Source: Hydractinia symbiolongicarpus
Taxonomy: Eukaryota > Cnidaria > Hydrozoa > Anthoathecata > Hydractiniidae
Assembly (NCBI RefSeq): GCF_029227915.1
Contig: NC_079875.1
Coordinates: 9,609,001-9,673,000, forward strand
Direction: 5' to 3'
DNA length: 64,000 nt
Shown here: positions 24,901 through 36,102 of the stretch, in pieces
Layout of the letters: each line of letters opens with the position of its first letter
Numbering within the stretch: position 1 is the first letter of the stretch
Made by a program: the position numbers and the translations under genes
The notes under the pieces: generated by a model
Told to the model about the DNA's origin: nothing
The model's input: the letters and a program-made list of their open reading frames with translations, nothing else
Databases searched by the model: none

Positions 24901-25620
24901 TATTTTCAGGCCATAGTCATGTTATGAACATATTGAGAAAAATGAGGATAGCATTTGTCAAAAAAGTTAAGAACATCGAGGCTGAAACTAAAACACACTA
25001 TTCTTATAAAAACAGCATGTATATCCTAGATAAACAATTACATAAACTGTAAAAAAAATGTTTCCGTTGTTATTGTTTTTAGCACTACACATTATGTGAC
25101 TCAGTGTTGATGTTGTTATGAAAAACCTAAACCTAAACTTAAATCAATGTTTACATCTACGTTACAATCGTTTGAAATGTATTCGATTCTTAAACGCTGC
25201 ATTGTTAACTTCTTTGATTTTATGCCTGATTTTCTTCATTATAAGTTTGAGTCTGTAAGACAAACTGTTCTTTTAATATTTTGGATTGAAATATTTCGGT
25301 AGATGTACAATATACAAAGTGTTTTTATATTTCTCTTTTATGTGTTTTCAACTATTATTTCTGCCGTATACAATAGATTGAACAGCTGATTTTGTATGAC
25401 TTAACGAAAAATGTTGGATTTTTTTTAATGCTTGGTATCCTTTCTTTATATATAGTTTTAGCGCATTTCGCTTTTTACGTAACGGTTGTTAGACACCTTT
25501 GATTTTTGTGGACATTTTCCATTTTTATTTTATAATTTTTGTTGTTGTTGTTGCACATGCTTATATTTTGAGACGTTTTGTTTCAGTAGTTATAAACATC
25601 AAATAATTCTGATTGTGAGC
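21963..25620 (+). repeat. Diverged tandem duplication of a block of about 1.5-2 kb, with internal repeats
   Basis: The block starting near 21963 is repeated from about 24070. Matching landmarks are TTACGACGTGGCGTTACGCT (22035) with TTATGACGTGGCTGTACGCT (24100), ATTGGACTTTTAT (22583; 24450), CTACTGAGAAAGC (22619; 24483), GAGGCTGAAACTAAAA-type words (23474; 24979) and TTAAATCAATGTTTACATCT (23629; 25139). The first block begins with TCTATAAAATAATACGC, which resembles the Helitron 5' ends elsewhere in the window, but no 3' hairpin end was seen. No coding signal was found. Confidence 0.55.
22740..23410 (+). repeat. Three tandem copies of a 215-290 bp subrepeat (a fourth at about 24640-24910)
   Basis: Each copy contains a run of AGAATATA/CTAAGAATATGTC words, then GCCATTARCTATAGCAACTTATAGCAAG with TTTATTTTATTAAGGCATT (near 22833, 23052, 23344 and 24846), then a TTTTCAGGCCAT-like end. 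The copies are spaced about 215 and 290 bp. They are unequal and diverged, so the array is old. Confidence 0.55.
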
Positions 25621-28600
25621 AACTTCGATCCCAGGTCTTTTTTCTCTCTTTGCCATCCCATTATAAAAGAGACAAAGAGCGCAGGGTCGAGGTTAAAATG
25701 TGAGTTTCGAAAATTCCAATTGCTGTGTTGTATGTTGTTGTTTGGTATCCGTTGCATCGGTTTAATGAGAAATTTAGTGGATTCTTCCACCGGGATTCAG
25801 CTAGTAGTTTTAATAATTTAAGAGAAAAGTATTTTTGAAAAGCTTTATATAGTGGACTCCATCAGGAAGCCCATAAAATTTGCTCCATTAGCAATATACA
25901 TAATCAACTATGTTTTCAATAACCATAAAAATATTGGAGTAGATACTTAAGCAAAAAAAATGGGAAATAATATTATTAGTAAAGCATAGCGTCCTTTTCT
26001 AAATTACATACAGTGAAAGCGAAAAAAAAATTTAAAAAAATAGACAAATACTATTTCAAAAAAATTAGGTTAATTAAAATGTTTTAGTACTTAGGCATAT
26101 GGAACTTGTTCCATTTGTCACTGAATTTTGTTGATTTTTTGGCAATTTTTGTTTTTTTTTCTTGGTAGTTTCTGGTCGTTTTCTGGTCGTTGGCCCACTC
26201 AGAAAGTTTTAAAAGAGCTGATGGTGGCTTTTATGATGATGTCTGATGTTAAGAAAACATTTTTACTAAAAATAACTAATAACTTGGAACTAATATTTGT
26301 AATACACACAAAGTGTACCAGCTATATAGGCCTTGTGAACTGAGATAGGCCAGAAATGTTGCATTCTACGATCTGGTATACGGCTAGAGTCTGATCAGAT
26401 AAGGTAACTTTATATATATAAAACATTAGATTTAGATTTATTGTGTGGTGTTTACGCCTTTATTACGTCCTCAAATATTATTTTGCGTCATGCGTGCGAA
26501 GTTTACGCCTGTTTTTTGCTGTAAATCGTTTTTTATCTGTTTGGATTAACACTTTTAGCACAATAGGAACCCTATTACATAAGTGTTGGCCAAAATAACA
26601 TTGAGACACAAGTGTACTAAGTATTATATAGAAACTGTTTTGAAAATTTCATAGTGAACATAACATAATAAGATAATAATAAATTTAGTAATTTTTTAGC
26701 GCCCAACGAAAATAATAGGCAAACCTGTAATGAAAACAGAGGACTAAAATCCCAATATTCTAGGCTCAGAAGAAAAAAAGTTGTGCAATTTAATCTTTCA
26801 GAGCATATTATATACTCAAAAATTTGTATCACATGACCAAAACATGAAGCTCTTCCACCACTTTAATTATTTTCTTTCAGTTAACATTTGTGCCAAATAT
26901 TTCTCAAAAAAAGCAACTAGATCAAAAAATAAAGGGGTACGGCATTTTTGAATAGGGTTAACAAACTTATGTGCTATGAAAGTAAGAAAAGTAAGAGAAT
27001 CTTAAATTTCAAATGTATGCATTTTTGCAATTGCACCTTTTTGAAAATTTTAAACAATAATAGATTAAGGTGAATTAACATACCGTAAATTGCTCAGTCA
27101 TGTGTATCTAATTATCAAGATTTTTAGGAGGGAGTTTCTTATTACAGCATTTCCGGTAAATCCTTTTTATACCGCATTGCATGCGTCTTGCTACTCGCGC
27201 AGCTAAGCTACCATTTTGCGTATACGGGCATTATAATGTAGATTTTTTCTTCGCAAAAGCCCGCAACAGTTTAATTAAGAGAACAGATAGAAGCAAACTT
27301 TTTGTAGGTTCAAGTTACATAAAATTTTGAAAAAACAAAGTCAGCAAAACTAGCCAGCATAATCAAGAAGTTGTTTTAGCACCGCATTCACTCAGCAATT
27401 GTCAAGTACCGACACGCCGGTTTTTGTGACTCAAGTGCACGAGCAAGAGTCACACCCGGAATTGGTAATAAGGCTAAGGATTTGGTTATGGTTTTATTAT
27501 ATACTATTCGGTCACCCGATTAATCCACGGGTTCGCCCAACCTTTATATACCGCATTTCGTGTGTCTTACTACGACGGTACCATCTTGCGCAGAAACGGA
27601 CGGCTATAATTGCAAAGATTCTCAGAGCACTTAAAAATTGCTGCAAACTTTTATATAGACAAGAAGAGCGAAAGTAATTTGTAGAATTTTCGCAACTTGG
27701 TTACTAGAAATTTTTTCTTTTGACACCAGCTAGATGCGGCATATTATATGCTGATGAGATTCCTGGCAAAACAAACAAAAGGCTATTGTAAAAATATAAA
27801 CCAAACCAAAATAAAGGGTCTCCACACAGACATTTGATTCGACTAGCCCAATGTTTCTTTTAAAACAAAACTCAATAAAAAATTATGAGATTGTAAAAAG
27901 TTAAAAAATCATGAGATTAAAAAGTTGGAGCTTGTGAAAGCTATTCTTTTCCTTATTGCATATTTATAAATGAGTACATCTGTTGACTCAGCAAATTAAA
28001 AAAGTTAAGCAAAACTACTTCTATGTGCCCGAAGGCCAATATATGAAAATAAAAAAAAAATCGTATAGACTAAAAAATCCATCTGATTCAGCGGTTAAAA
28101 AAAGTTAAAAAAAGTGTCAACATACCATATTTGATATACGGTAAAAAATGTTTGACATATATGGGTCTTAATTAATCGCATTTACATTAAATTCTTCTGT
28201 CATTTTTCAAAAAAAGAGGTAGAACGTAATCATTAACGAAAGAACGTAATTAGATATTGCCAATAATCTTTAAAACGTTAAAACTAAATTAAGAAATTCA
28301 TATGATTTTATTAGCTGTACAGTTAAAGTCCAACTAATCGGTATGGTGTAAATTAAGCTAGCTAATAATGACTAATTGATTCTTCAAAAAATTCAGAGTA
28401 ACACTGCTTATGGAGGTATGCCTCCATGCACTGCTTGAGTGTTTCAACACATATATAGGTTACAATAATTTCTCATGATCCCAGTTTAATCACTTTTGTT
28501 CGATTCCGAACCTCTAAGTGCATTGTTTAATCTTTGCTAGACCAAGGGAGTTTACCCTACAGTTTCTTGTCCTGCAATGCGACATTTGTTTGTGCATCTG

Positions 28601-29606
28601 CATAGAAATGTTCCTTATTTTCAAAAACTTCTCATTATTTCTTATATAATGATTGGAAGAGCGAGTTAACCGCCACGATAGACAGACAATAGATCGCATG
28701 ATTACTTGTCCTCTTTTCCCATTCTGACGCACAATTATTGGTTAGCGATATAGTGAATAATGAACGCTTGCGATATATGTTTCGTAGCATTTCCGGGACA
28801 AGACACTGACGTATTTTTCCTTGATAGCACCAGGTTTGCTGGTGAACAGTATAAAAAACACTCTCCCTTCTATTAAACCAATTTTCTGTCTATTTCGCTC
28901 GAAGTTTCGAGCCTACACTTAAAAAATTGCAGAAAGAGCATGAAAGAATTTACAAAATAAGAATACCATGTATAACCAAATCTTAATCACTTCACTGGAT
29001 GGTTACTTACGAAGTCGACCATGTCTTTCTGGGAAGTGATTTACAAAATCTTGTAGTGTACTGTGTCGAGTTGATAGAATTTTTATTTTATACAAAGACA
29101 TCTGTGTTATTTTTTCATCCTGATTCCTTCTCATATGACTAATTTACTTTGAGAATTTTAATAAGTCTGTTCATATATTTCGCGTAACCAACGTGCTCCT
29201 AATTTTCGGCCAGGTCGCAAAGTTCATTTATTTCGAAAAAAATGATTAGCTGTACAAAATGTTGTTTTAGAGATGTGAGGACGAAAACAGTAGCGCTAGC
29301 TACTAAATATTACAATTTTCAAGGTATGTTTCGCCATTCATTAGAACTTTCTAACTGGTTTTCAATTCTTCTATGGAACTACTTCACAATCTAGTTGAGC
29401 GCAGTTGTTTCGTACTTAATTTTGCCAGTTGCAAAGATAATAAAAATTCGGCAATTTTTTGAACAGTTTATATTTCATGAAGAAGTTTTTCGTCACAACT
29501 CGTTAAATGTTTATGCTTATGTCTCTATAAGAAGAATAAACAGATGAGTCACGTTAGATGTGCATTAATTGATTCATTGATTGATTGATTTTTTTCTTTC
29601 TTTTAG
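25621..29606. other. Non-coding stretch (inferred intron of locus A)
   Basis: Long AT-rich stretch with overlapping short frames on both strands (for example 25486-25821 against 25599-25790) and no family motifs. Near 27500-27622 it holds a decayed relative of the 174-bp miniature Helitron. Near 27150-27240 a partly similar sequence (TTTTATACCGCATTGCATG) suggests a second remnant. A short inverted repeat TGGAGG-TATG-CCTCCA lies near 28410. Confidence 0.35.
27500..27622 (-). mobile_element. Decayed miniature Helitron-like element
   Basis: It shares CCACGGGTTCGCCC, CTTTATATACC, TTGCGCAGA and ACGGCTATAATTG, in that order and orientation, with the miniature element at 2567-2740. The 5' end on the minus strand (CTTTGCAATTATAGCCG) has lost the canonical TCTCTATAATAATAG form, and the 3' CTAG is not preserved. 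Confidence 0.45.
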
Positions 29607-30079
29607 AACTTGAAGAGATTATTCAAGATGGAGATATTGAAAAACTTCATTTAATTCTAATAAACAATCCAAATATCGTTACAATGAGAGGTGATTATAA
29701 TAATACGCTGTTAATAAAAGCTGCACATTACAACAAACCATCAGTAGTGAAGTACTTGATTAATGCTCGTAGTGACGTGAATGCTGTAGATGGATATAAA
29801 CGTAATGCATATCACTGCTGTGCTTGGAATGGCCATCAAGATGTATTAAAAGTTCTAATTAATCATGATGTAAGAAATATTAACAACGTAGACGATAACC
29901 ATGAAACACCGTTACATGATGCATCTCGTAACGAGCATATTGAATGTGTTAAGTTGCTACTATTCATACCAAGCATTAATGTAAATATACGAAACGATGA
30001 CGGTGAAACGGCTTATGATCTTGCCAAGAATGACTCTGTTAAGCGTTTATTATGGAACAACAAGGGATTTTCCAAGTGA
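29607..30079 (+). CDS. Ankyrin-repeat terminal exon, locus A
   Basis: After a strong acceptor (TTTCTTTCTTTTAG|AACTTGAAG) the exon encodes about 157 residues. There is an N-terminal capping helix (ELEEIIQDGDIEKLHLIL) and about four ankyrin repeats, with the usual T-L-L-I-K-A-A, N-A-Y-H-C-C-A, T-P-L-H-D-A-S and V-V-K-Y-L-I signatures, ending at TGA 30077-30079. It begins in the phase that the donor at 20517 supplies, and the same arrangement recurs at 60229/63150. I therefore infer that it is the C-terminal, partner-binding part of the TRIM gene upstream, across a 9.1-kb intron. A separate ankyrin gene with an unseen first exon is the alternative. Confidence 0.75.
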
Positions 30080-32131
30080 CTGGAAGTCAAAGTTTAATAA
30101 AATATTAATTTTCGATCACAAACATTTCGATCAGATTTGTTACTTTATCATCTAGACCGATTTTCATTAATTTTTAATTCATTAAAACATAAACTACATA
30201 ATTTTTTTAGATTATCAACCATCTGATGGCAACTAATTTATCATTACAATATGACCTTCTATATTACTACGGTTATTTCGTGTGCAACACAACATGGTTT
30301 TTAAGTATTGATATTTTATATAAATTGATTGCAAATTTGCCATCAGAGCGGTAGTTTTATTCAGTAAAACGCTACATAGTAATATGCTGTTTTAAAATAA
30401 AAAGGTCTGTTTTTAAATTTTTTAATGCAATACCTGAATTTTGTTATATACTAATATTAGATTTTTTGTATTTTTGCATTGCAAGGGAAATATTTTACAT
30501 TTTTGTGGAACATCTGACATATTTTGGCATAGCTACAAATGAAGAAAAAAATTGCAGTACGCGCTATGAAATAATTAGCCTGTTAAGATTTGAGATTAGT
30601 TGTTGGTGCTTTTGTTGCTTTAAAGTTACCGAAAAAGAGACAATTAAACTTTCTTGCAGGATGCTCAAAGTGAAAAAATCTAAAAAACACAAACACGCAT
30701 GAAAGGTTACACTGTCTCATTCTAGGCACCAAAAGGATTCAATGCTAAGTGGACATTAGTTGGCCATGGAACCTTCTTCTGTCATCACATTCTCTTTCAC
30801 TGCAGGAAAAATTAAAGAATAATACGCGAACATGCGGAACTTGTGTACATGAAATAAGGAGTTTATTGATGATCTGTTAAACTGCGTATTAGCTATGCGC
30901 TCCTCCCTGTATTCATTCTTATATAAAGAGAAAAGTTGTTCCAGTTTTACCAATGGATAAGTTTAAAATGGCTGCATAGTCGATCAGAAAAGTTGAGTTT
31001 GTGAATTTAATTGCACCTTGCGCTGAATTTACTTTGATAAAAAAGGATGTTTGGATATAGTGCTGAAATGACGAAAGAAAGACCAAGGATCTTGATAGGT
31101 AAAGACAACCATAAATATTGTCGAAATTTTATTTGTTATAAGCTAGCTCATAGGTGGCTAGGTAGATGTTTTATTTGCAGCTTACATCAATTAGGAAATT
31201 CTAACCATTGGACAGCAAACAAAAATTGAGAAACAGGCTAGGTAGCGCTAATAAAGCCATATCTTGTGTTAACATTGAGCTACTACAAATTAGCTAACAA
31301 CCAACAAATGTATAAAGGTTATCTATATATCTATAATACTTGGTTACTGTTTATTATCTAATATAATCCTGAACAAGAACCGGGACGGTTTGAAAACTCG
31401 CACACTCTGCGCTTTTGAGCGAATACCCTACCGTAAGGAGTAGCAGCAGTACTTGCATTTATGAATATAAATTTATAAATATTTTTATACAGTTACATCT
31501 CCTCAAATATTATTCTCTCTTATTCTGCCATAATTTTCTCCAAAGGAATTTAGGACTTTTCGGCACGGGGCAAACATTATATATAAAAGGATCCATTAGT
31601 TAAGAGTTTTTTTTAACATCAAAGTAATTTAAATTAGTATGTATAAGTATAATTACTATTTCACAACGAACAGAGCTGGTTTCATAGGAGACAATTTGGT
31701 ATAACAAATTTGCTACAAGACCACCCAGAAATAAAGAAACTTTAATCAGCTAGGAAGTTTTCTAATTTGAAGTAAGAACTTGTGTGGAAATAAAAGGGTT
31801 TCCCTATTTAACATCTGCTAACTACTTCGCATTTTTAGGACCTAGCAAGAAGCGATGAATTGGTGCTCACCTATTATTCTACACAAAAATAGTAATTTAA
31901 AAGAACCTTTCTGAATTAAATTTGCATTAAAAGAGAGAGCTTTTTTACTTTTATTCACGAAAAGACATTGCCTTTAACTACCACTCTTAATAAAGATCAA
32001 ATTTAGAAGCGTGATTTGATATTAATTTTAATAGTTCTAGAAACAAATCGCCTGGCTTAAAACTAAAATGATTATTCTAATTGACACAAATAATTTAGAT
32101 TCGCAATGTCTCTTGATCAATTTCTTCTATT
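30080..32131. other. No recognised feature
   Basis: AT-rich sequence between the ankyrin exon and the ShKT exon of the minus-strand astacin gene. The open frames at 30466-30702, 30756-30953 and 31047-31229 have no domain motif and no second supporting signal. Confidence 0.35.
30096..30101 (+). terminator. Polyadenylation signal AATAAA after the locus A ankyrin exon
   Basis: AATAAA lies 16 bases after the stop codon. The paralogous exon at 63637 has AATAAA 19 bases after its stop, so the position is conserved between the copies. Confidence 0.6.
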
Positions 32132-32256
32132 TCAGTTACATTTTCCGCATGTCTTTGGACAATCCGTCATGTAATTAAGTCTTTCTTTGCAAACTTCTGT
32201 GATAGGTGCTTCTTTTTGTGACAACTCCCAACACCAATGTTTTCTGTCTTCGCATG
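32132..32256 (-). CDS. Astacin gene, last exon: ShKT domain
   Basis: After TTTTTAG the minus strand encodes one compact cysteine-rich domain with six cysteines spaced C-x6-C-x13-C-x9-C-x3-C-x2-C, ending in the typical D-C-x3-C-x2-C-x pattern just before the stop (TGA, 32132-32134). This is the ShKT fold (named after sea-anemone toxins), which is very common as a C-terminal module of cnidarian and nematode astacin proteases. Here it fits that role, as it lies downstream of four astacin exons on the same strand. It has no signal peptide of its own, so I do not read it as a stand-alone toxin. Confidence 0.65.
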
Positions 32257-33288
32257 CTAAAAATAAACAAATAATTACCGTTTATACCTGAAGTTTACCC
32301 ACGGACGTTAGACGCTGTCGAAAGAGCTAGTTTGTAATATCATACCTCTATGGAAATATTAACTTAAATGTGCTTTCGAATTTTTGGACGACAACTTTGC
32401 GCGGGTTCTTGTGGAGAGTAGCGGAGTGCGCACGGAGCGTAGCGGAGCCCATTTCCTTATTAAATAAGCCAAATATAAAAGAAAAAGGAAGTACGGTGGA
32501 GAGTATATAGGATTTCCCTACGATTTCCGCGCCTCGTCCCCCTATGCATCAAAAATATTAAAAATTCCGTCGTTTTGGGTCATTTTCCAACGATGTAATA
32601 TGGTGATTCTTCGGTACATTTGTTTGTGAGTGAGGCAACATTTTTTCTTAAGCACGGCAATGGAGTTTTTGTTGTTTTCTAAATATGGTACCAACGGAAA
32701 ATCGGGACAATTTCATGAAAACGAAGAAATTGTATGGAGCTAGCTGGCAAATATATCACTATTTGTTTTACATTTGATGAACTCCTTCTTATCCTTACAA
32801 ACACCTAAAGCTTCCTAGCATGAAACTGCCGACTTATCTGGAATAATATTAGAACCTTAGATAGGCAGTATATAACTAGCTATAGCTACTTTTGATGAGT
32901 TACACATAGCTACCTAGCTAGCTAGCATAAAAAGAACACACAGCTAGCTAGCTATACATATACTACGTGAGTGAGATAATTCTATTCTGTAGAAATATAT
33001 ATATCTGGAAACTTTCAACATCCACATTCGTTATTACTGACGCTTTTATATAATTTTTGACAAGCAATATTTGTGCAATCAACAGCTACTGAAAATTATA
33101 AAAAGTTCCTGTGCAAGATCAAAAATTAATCGTGACACACCGGGATAAGGATAACACATTTTCCAAAAAACTTAATTGCAACTTCGGTTTAAATGCAACA
33201 GCGGAAACAGCCTGTTGTTACCCTGTCCTAGGCATTACTGTTAACTTCTTGTTATAATGTGCAACTGTAAAATTTTTTTATCATTTAT

Positions 33289-33357
33289 GCCCTGTTGGTC
33301 TAATGGTTAAGACACTCTTGCAAACGAGAGATCCAGGTTCAAATCCTGTACAAGGCA
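33289..33357 (+). tRNA. tRNA-like sequence, probably a pseudogene or a SINE head
   Basis: A clover-leaf can be drawn. The acceptor arms are GCCCTGT and ACAAGGC (one C-A mismatch), the D arm is GTCT/AGAC around AATGGTTA, and GGTTCAAATCC is a good internal B box and T arm. At 69 nt it is short. The anticodon arm (CTCTTGCAAACGAGAG) does not give a 5-bp stem with a 7-base loop, so no anticodon can be assigned with confidence. A tRNA-derived SINE is possible; the sequence after it (to about 33420) shows no clear tail. Confidence 0.5.
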
Positions 33358-33499
33358 TGAAAAACAATTATCTTGCACCTACAACAACCAGGTTGTATTA
33401 TATTGGCACATTTCTGCTTTTCTGCTAAGATGATTCACTGTATATTGACCTTATATAAATGTAATACTTTACATTGATTATATCTTTGACTTGTAGGGG

Positions 33500-33875
33500 G
33501 GGAAGAGTTTCTATTAACGTGCCTTCCCCTGCCTTGCCGTCCCCTTGCCATTGCCTACCCTTCCTATGCCTTTTCTGTTGCCTTCCTTCCATGGCCTTGC
33601 CTGTGCGTCCCATTCCTTGTCTACCCTTGCCTTGCTGATTCCTCTTCCTGTTTCCTTGCCCGCTTTGCCGTGTACTGCCGTGCCTTTTTCTTGCCGTGCT
33701 TAATGTCTTTGCCTACCCTTCCCATGCATTTCTGGTGCCTGACTACTATGCCCTTGCCTGTGCCTCCCGTGCCTTGCCTACCCCTGCCTTGCCGATTCCT
33801 CTTCCTCTTTCCTTGGCTGCCTTTGCCGTGCCTTTGCCGCGCTTAATGCCTTTGCCTTGGCAACCTCTCCGCAAC
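33500..33875. repeat. Pyrimidine-rich CCTTGCC array with a duplicated unit of about 157 bp
   Basis: Short CCTTGCC/TGCCTTTGCC words repeat throughout. The block at about 33597-33715 is copied with changes at about 33750-33868: both have CCTTGCCTGTGC, GCCGATTCCTCTTCCT (GCTG in the first) and GCCGYGCTTAATG. It is strand-asymmetric (C/T on plus). Frames across it (proline/leucine/alanine-rich) are artefacts. Confidence 0.7.
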
Positions 33876-34429
33876 ACTTTCTATACTGATTTATCGGTTT
33901 CAATAAAAAAACAATTAAATTAATCCTAAATAGGCTCGACGAAGGTGAAGGGCAGGAAAAAATTGATAAATGTTTCCATATAAAGCGTTAATTTTAGAAG
34001 CCTTTTTTTACAAACGTTAATCTTTTTTTTCTTTTCTGGGGAGGATATTTTTTAGTCTCGCTTGTATTGAATAACTTAGACGGAAACACTTTCGATATTT
34101 GATTCCATTTACATTTAATATTTTCACGGTGCACTTCAAGTTCTCCGTGTTATGTCTCCCACAAACTTTATCTATCTAAAAATGTGAGCACAAATGGAAA
34201 AAAATATTGCCGGAATAGTCAATATCAACTATTCCTGTGCTTCCTCTTGTGTGGCAAATATATGCCCAACATGCTGAAATAAATACGAAACATGGTTTTG
34301 GGAATAACCTTGATTCCATACATGGGATTGATGTTTAAGGAATTCTTGGTTAATTACAATAAATGGTTATACGGAAGCTAACTTTTACAAGAAGGAAACA
34401 AAAATTTTTTTTTTTTTATTTTGAGATTC

Positions 34430-34569
34430 TTGGTAAGAAAATCCTTGCATTAGAAGAATATCCGTACGAAATATTATCGGACATTCATAATAACGATTCA
34501 ATTGAAGAATGTCATCTTGACTCAAAAATTGTGATCCAAGAGGAAGATTCGTGTCTGCTTTCCATGTGA
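34430..34569 (+). CDS. Possible terminal exon, unknown protein
   Basis: Behind a T-rich tract and AG, an open stretch encodes about 45 residues with a balanced acidic composition (LALEEYPYEILSDIHNNDS and then EECHLDSKIVIQEEDS), ending at TGA 34567-34569. It looks more like real coding sequence than the surrounding AT-rich frames. I recognise no family, and no upstream exon on this strand was found. It lies inside the intron of the minus-strand astacin gene. Confidence 0.25.
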
Positions 34570-34846
34570 GAGTTTTCGCACCTCTTTTATTTGTGAATGC
34601 AAAGCTACAAATAAGAAAAGATAATTCTTCATCTTTGCAGCTGTCACTTTTTTACTTGAAGGTCAACTGAATCTGGGATAACGAGAAAGCAAGCTGCAAC
34701 AATAAAACTTGCCATTAGACCAATTTCGTCGAATTTGAAGCGGTTATATCTTTTGGTCAGTTAGGCTTGAATTACAAAATCTAATGACATTGTAATTCAT
34801 ATAGAATAAAAACGCTTAAGTTAAAAAAATATATAATTTTACTTAC

Positions 34847-34931
34847 TTTGAGTAGTGCATGATTGAGTTTGCGTCGTAAGTGGAGCCGAGGATCTCTGTG
34901 TCATTTTGTTTATAAAACTGATCTAAACGAT
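34847..34931 (-). CDS. Astacin gene, exon 4: Met-turn
   Basis: Between CAG and GTAAGT, this exon encodes FYKQNDTEILGSTYDANS followed by I-M-H-Y. S-x-M-H-Y is the Met-turn of astacins, which forms the floor of the zinc site, and its tyrosine is the fifth zinc ligand. It joins the preceding exon (ending AAAA|GTACGT) in frame. Beyond it the next coding piece I can identify is the ShKT exon at 32256. Confidence 0.8.
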
Positions 34932-35150
34932 CTGAAATACAGGACAAAAATCCGTATACCGATTGACAAAAATGTCTGTTAATCAATCCTAAGTGTTGTG
35001 AGTGTAGGCAAAACAGTTTTGACGGACTAATTAAGGAAAATAAAATTGGAAAAATAATTTTAATGAAAACTTAACAGTCAATTAAAAGAAGGATATGGTG
35101 CAATAATTTGCATTTACTCTTACTCTATAGAAGAAACACTAATAACGTAC

Positions 35151-35347
35151 TTTTCTGTATATTTTCTGTGTGTACGTTTACATATTCATCTCGATCAAGC
35201 CTGCTAACTTCGTGATGAAAACCAATTGTATGGAAAAGTTCGTGCATTGCTATACGTGCGCTCATGCAGTTACAACTAACTTTATTTTCTTTCATTAAAG
35301 AGACGTGTTGCACGAGAAAGTGCTGTCTGCCAACGTAAGAGTAACAT
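35151..35347 (-). CDS. Astacin gene, exon 3: zinc-binding site
   Basis: After TTTTTTTAG the exon starts with CYSYVGR, a block conserved in astacins, and contains HELFHTIGFHHEVSRLDRD. This is the complete astacin signature (H-E-x2-H-x2-G-F-x-H-E-x2-R-x-D-R-D) with all three histidine ligands and the catalytic glutamate. A Cys pair precedes it (C-N-C-M). The domain is therefore catalytically plausible at this level. Astacins are secreted or membrane-bound endopeptidases; in cnidarians they serve in development, digestion and nematocyst contents, so the role here is open. Confidence 0.85.
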
Positions 35348-35877
35348 CTAAAAAAAGAATATTAGAGCTTTTTTATCTCCTTGTCGCTTGCTTAATGATG
35401 TAAGTAGTTCCTGAGTTAAACAGTCATCCTTTACCGTTTATGTTTTGAGAACGGTTTTGGGAAGTATCTATGCAACCTACGAAATTGATAATGTTTTATT
35501 TCCGATATTAATGAGAAAACAATAGAGTTATTATTAAGCATTGATAAGGCAATGAGATTGCTAATAACTCCATATATTTTACTTGTATTTCCTTAAATGA
35601 TTTACTGATTTTATTGTTACATTATTATTACAAAAATACTGCGTTAATAATTTTATTTAATCTGTTCCATAAATCTTTAGCCGCCTGGCTTTCCTGTTTA
35701 TTTCGTGCGTGCATGGCCATGAATATGGACTTTCTATTCACCCTTTCATATTTCTGTTTTAATACTCAGAGCAAGTGTCAACACAACAAGCTTTGTTTTT
35801 TGGTAACAATTATAAAAACGACAGTATTTTAGTACTTGAGTCACAACAAACAACACATATAGCTTACCCATCTCCGC

Positions 35878-35963
35878 TGAAAATACTAACATACGACTAC
35901 AAGAGAACTTTTCGATAGTTGCAATAGCTTGAGTAATGACCTGATGACCAAAGCTACCAAAAG
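35878..35963 (-). pseudogene. Astacin gene, exon 2, with a frame break
   Basis: Bounded by CTCAG and GTAAGC. The first two-thirds read in one frame as an amphipathic helix region ending A-I-A-T-I-E-K-F-S-C, as expected for an astacin N-terminal helix and its cysteine. The last part reads in another frame as S-Y-V-S-I-F-S-G-D-G, which is what should precede CYSYVGR, and only that frame joins exon 3. The usual spacer between these parts is also short. A frame-breaking deletion in this exon is the simplest reading, and it makes the gene a likely pseudogene unless the sequence has an error here. Confidence 0.55.
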
Positions 35964-36102
35964 CTGAGAAGAAACATAAATTAACATCAACAACAAAAAA
36001 TGTCTGGCAGTTAGTCTCAATTATTGTTCTGAAGAAGATAAAAAAATATCTTTTGATTCAACCAATCATTAACAGAATTGTAATTTATTACTAGGTTCTT
36101 AC

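Larger units (their letters stand above)
32257..34846. other. Long intron or gap in the astacin gene with several repeats
   Basis: The exon that should encode the end of the astacin catalytic domain was not found on the minus strand here, so either it is too diverged for me to see or it has been lost. The stretch holds a GC-rich palindromic segment (about 32405-32450), AGCT clusters (32890-32960), one copy of the roughly 130-bp repeat (33125-33240), a tRNA-like sequence and a CCTTGCC array. Confidence 0.4.

Noticed and set aside
25486-25821. Overlapping open frames on both strands
   Set aside because: Neither frame has motifs or splice signals; random in AT-rich sequence.
32132-32256. ShKT domain as a stand-alone toxin gene
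   Set aside because: It has no signal peptide or own start and lies in the right place and strand to be the last exon of the astacin gene.
33696-33923. Open frame rich in proline, leucine and alanine
   Set aside because: It is a by-product of the CCTTGCC repeat array.
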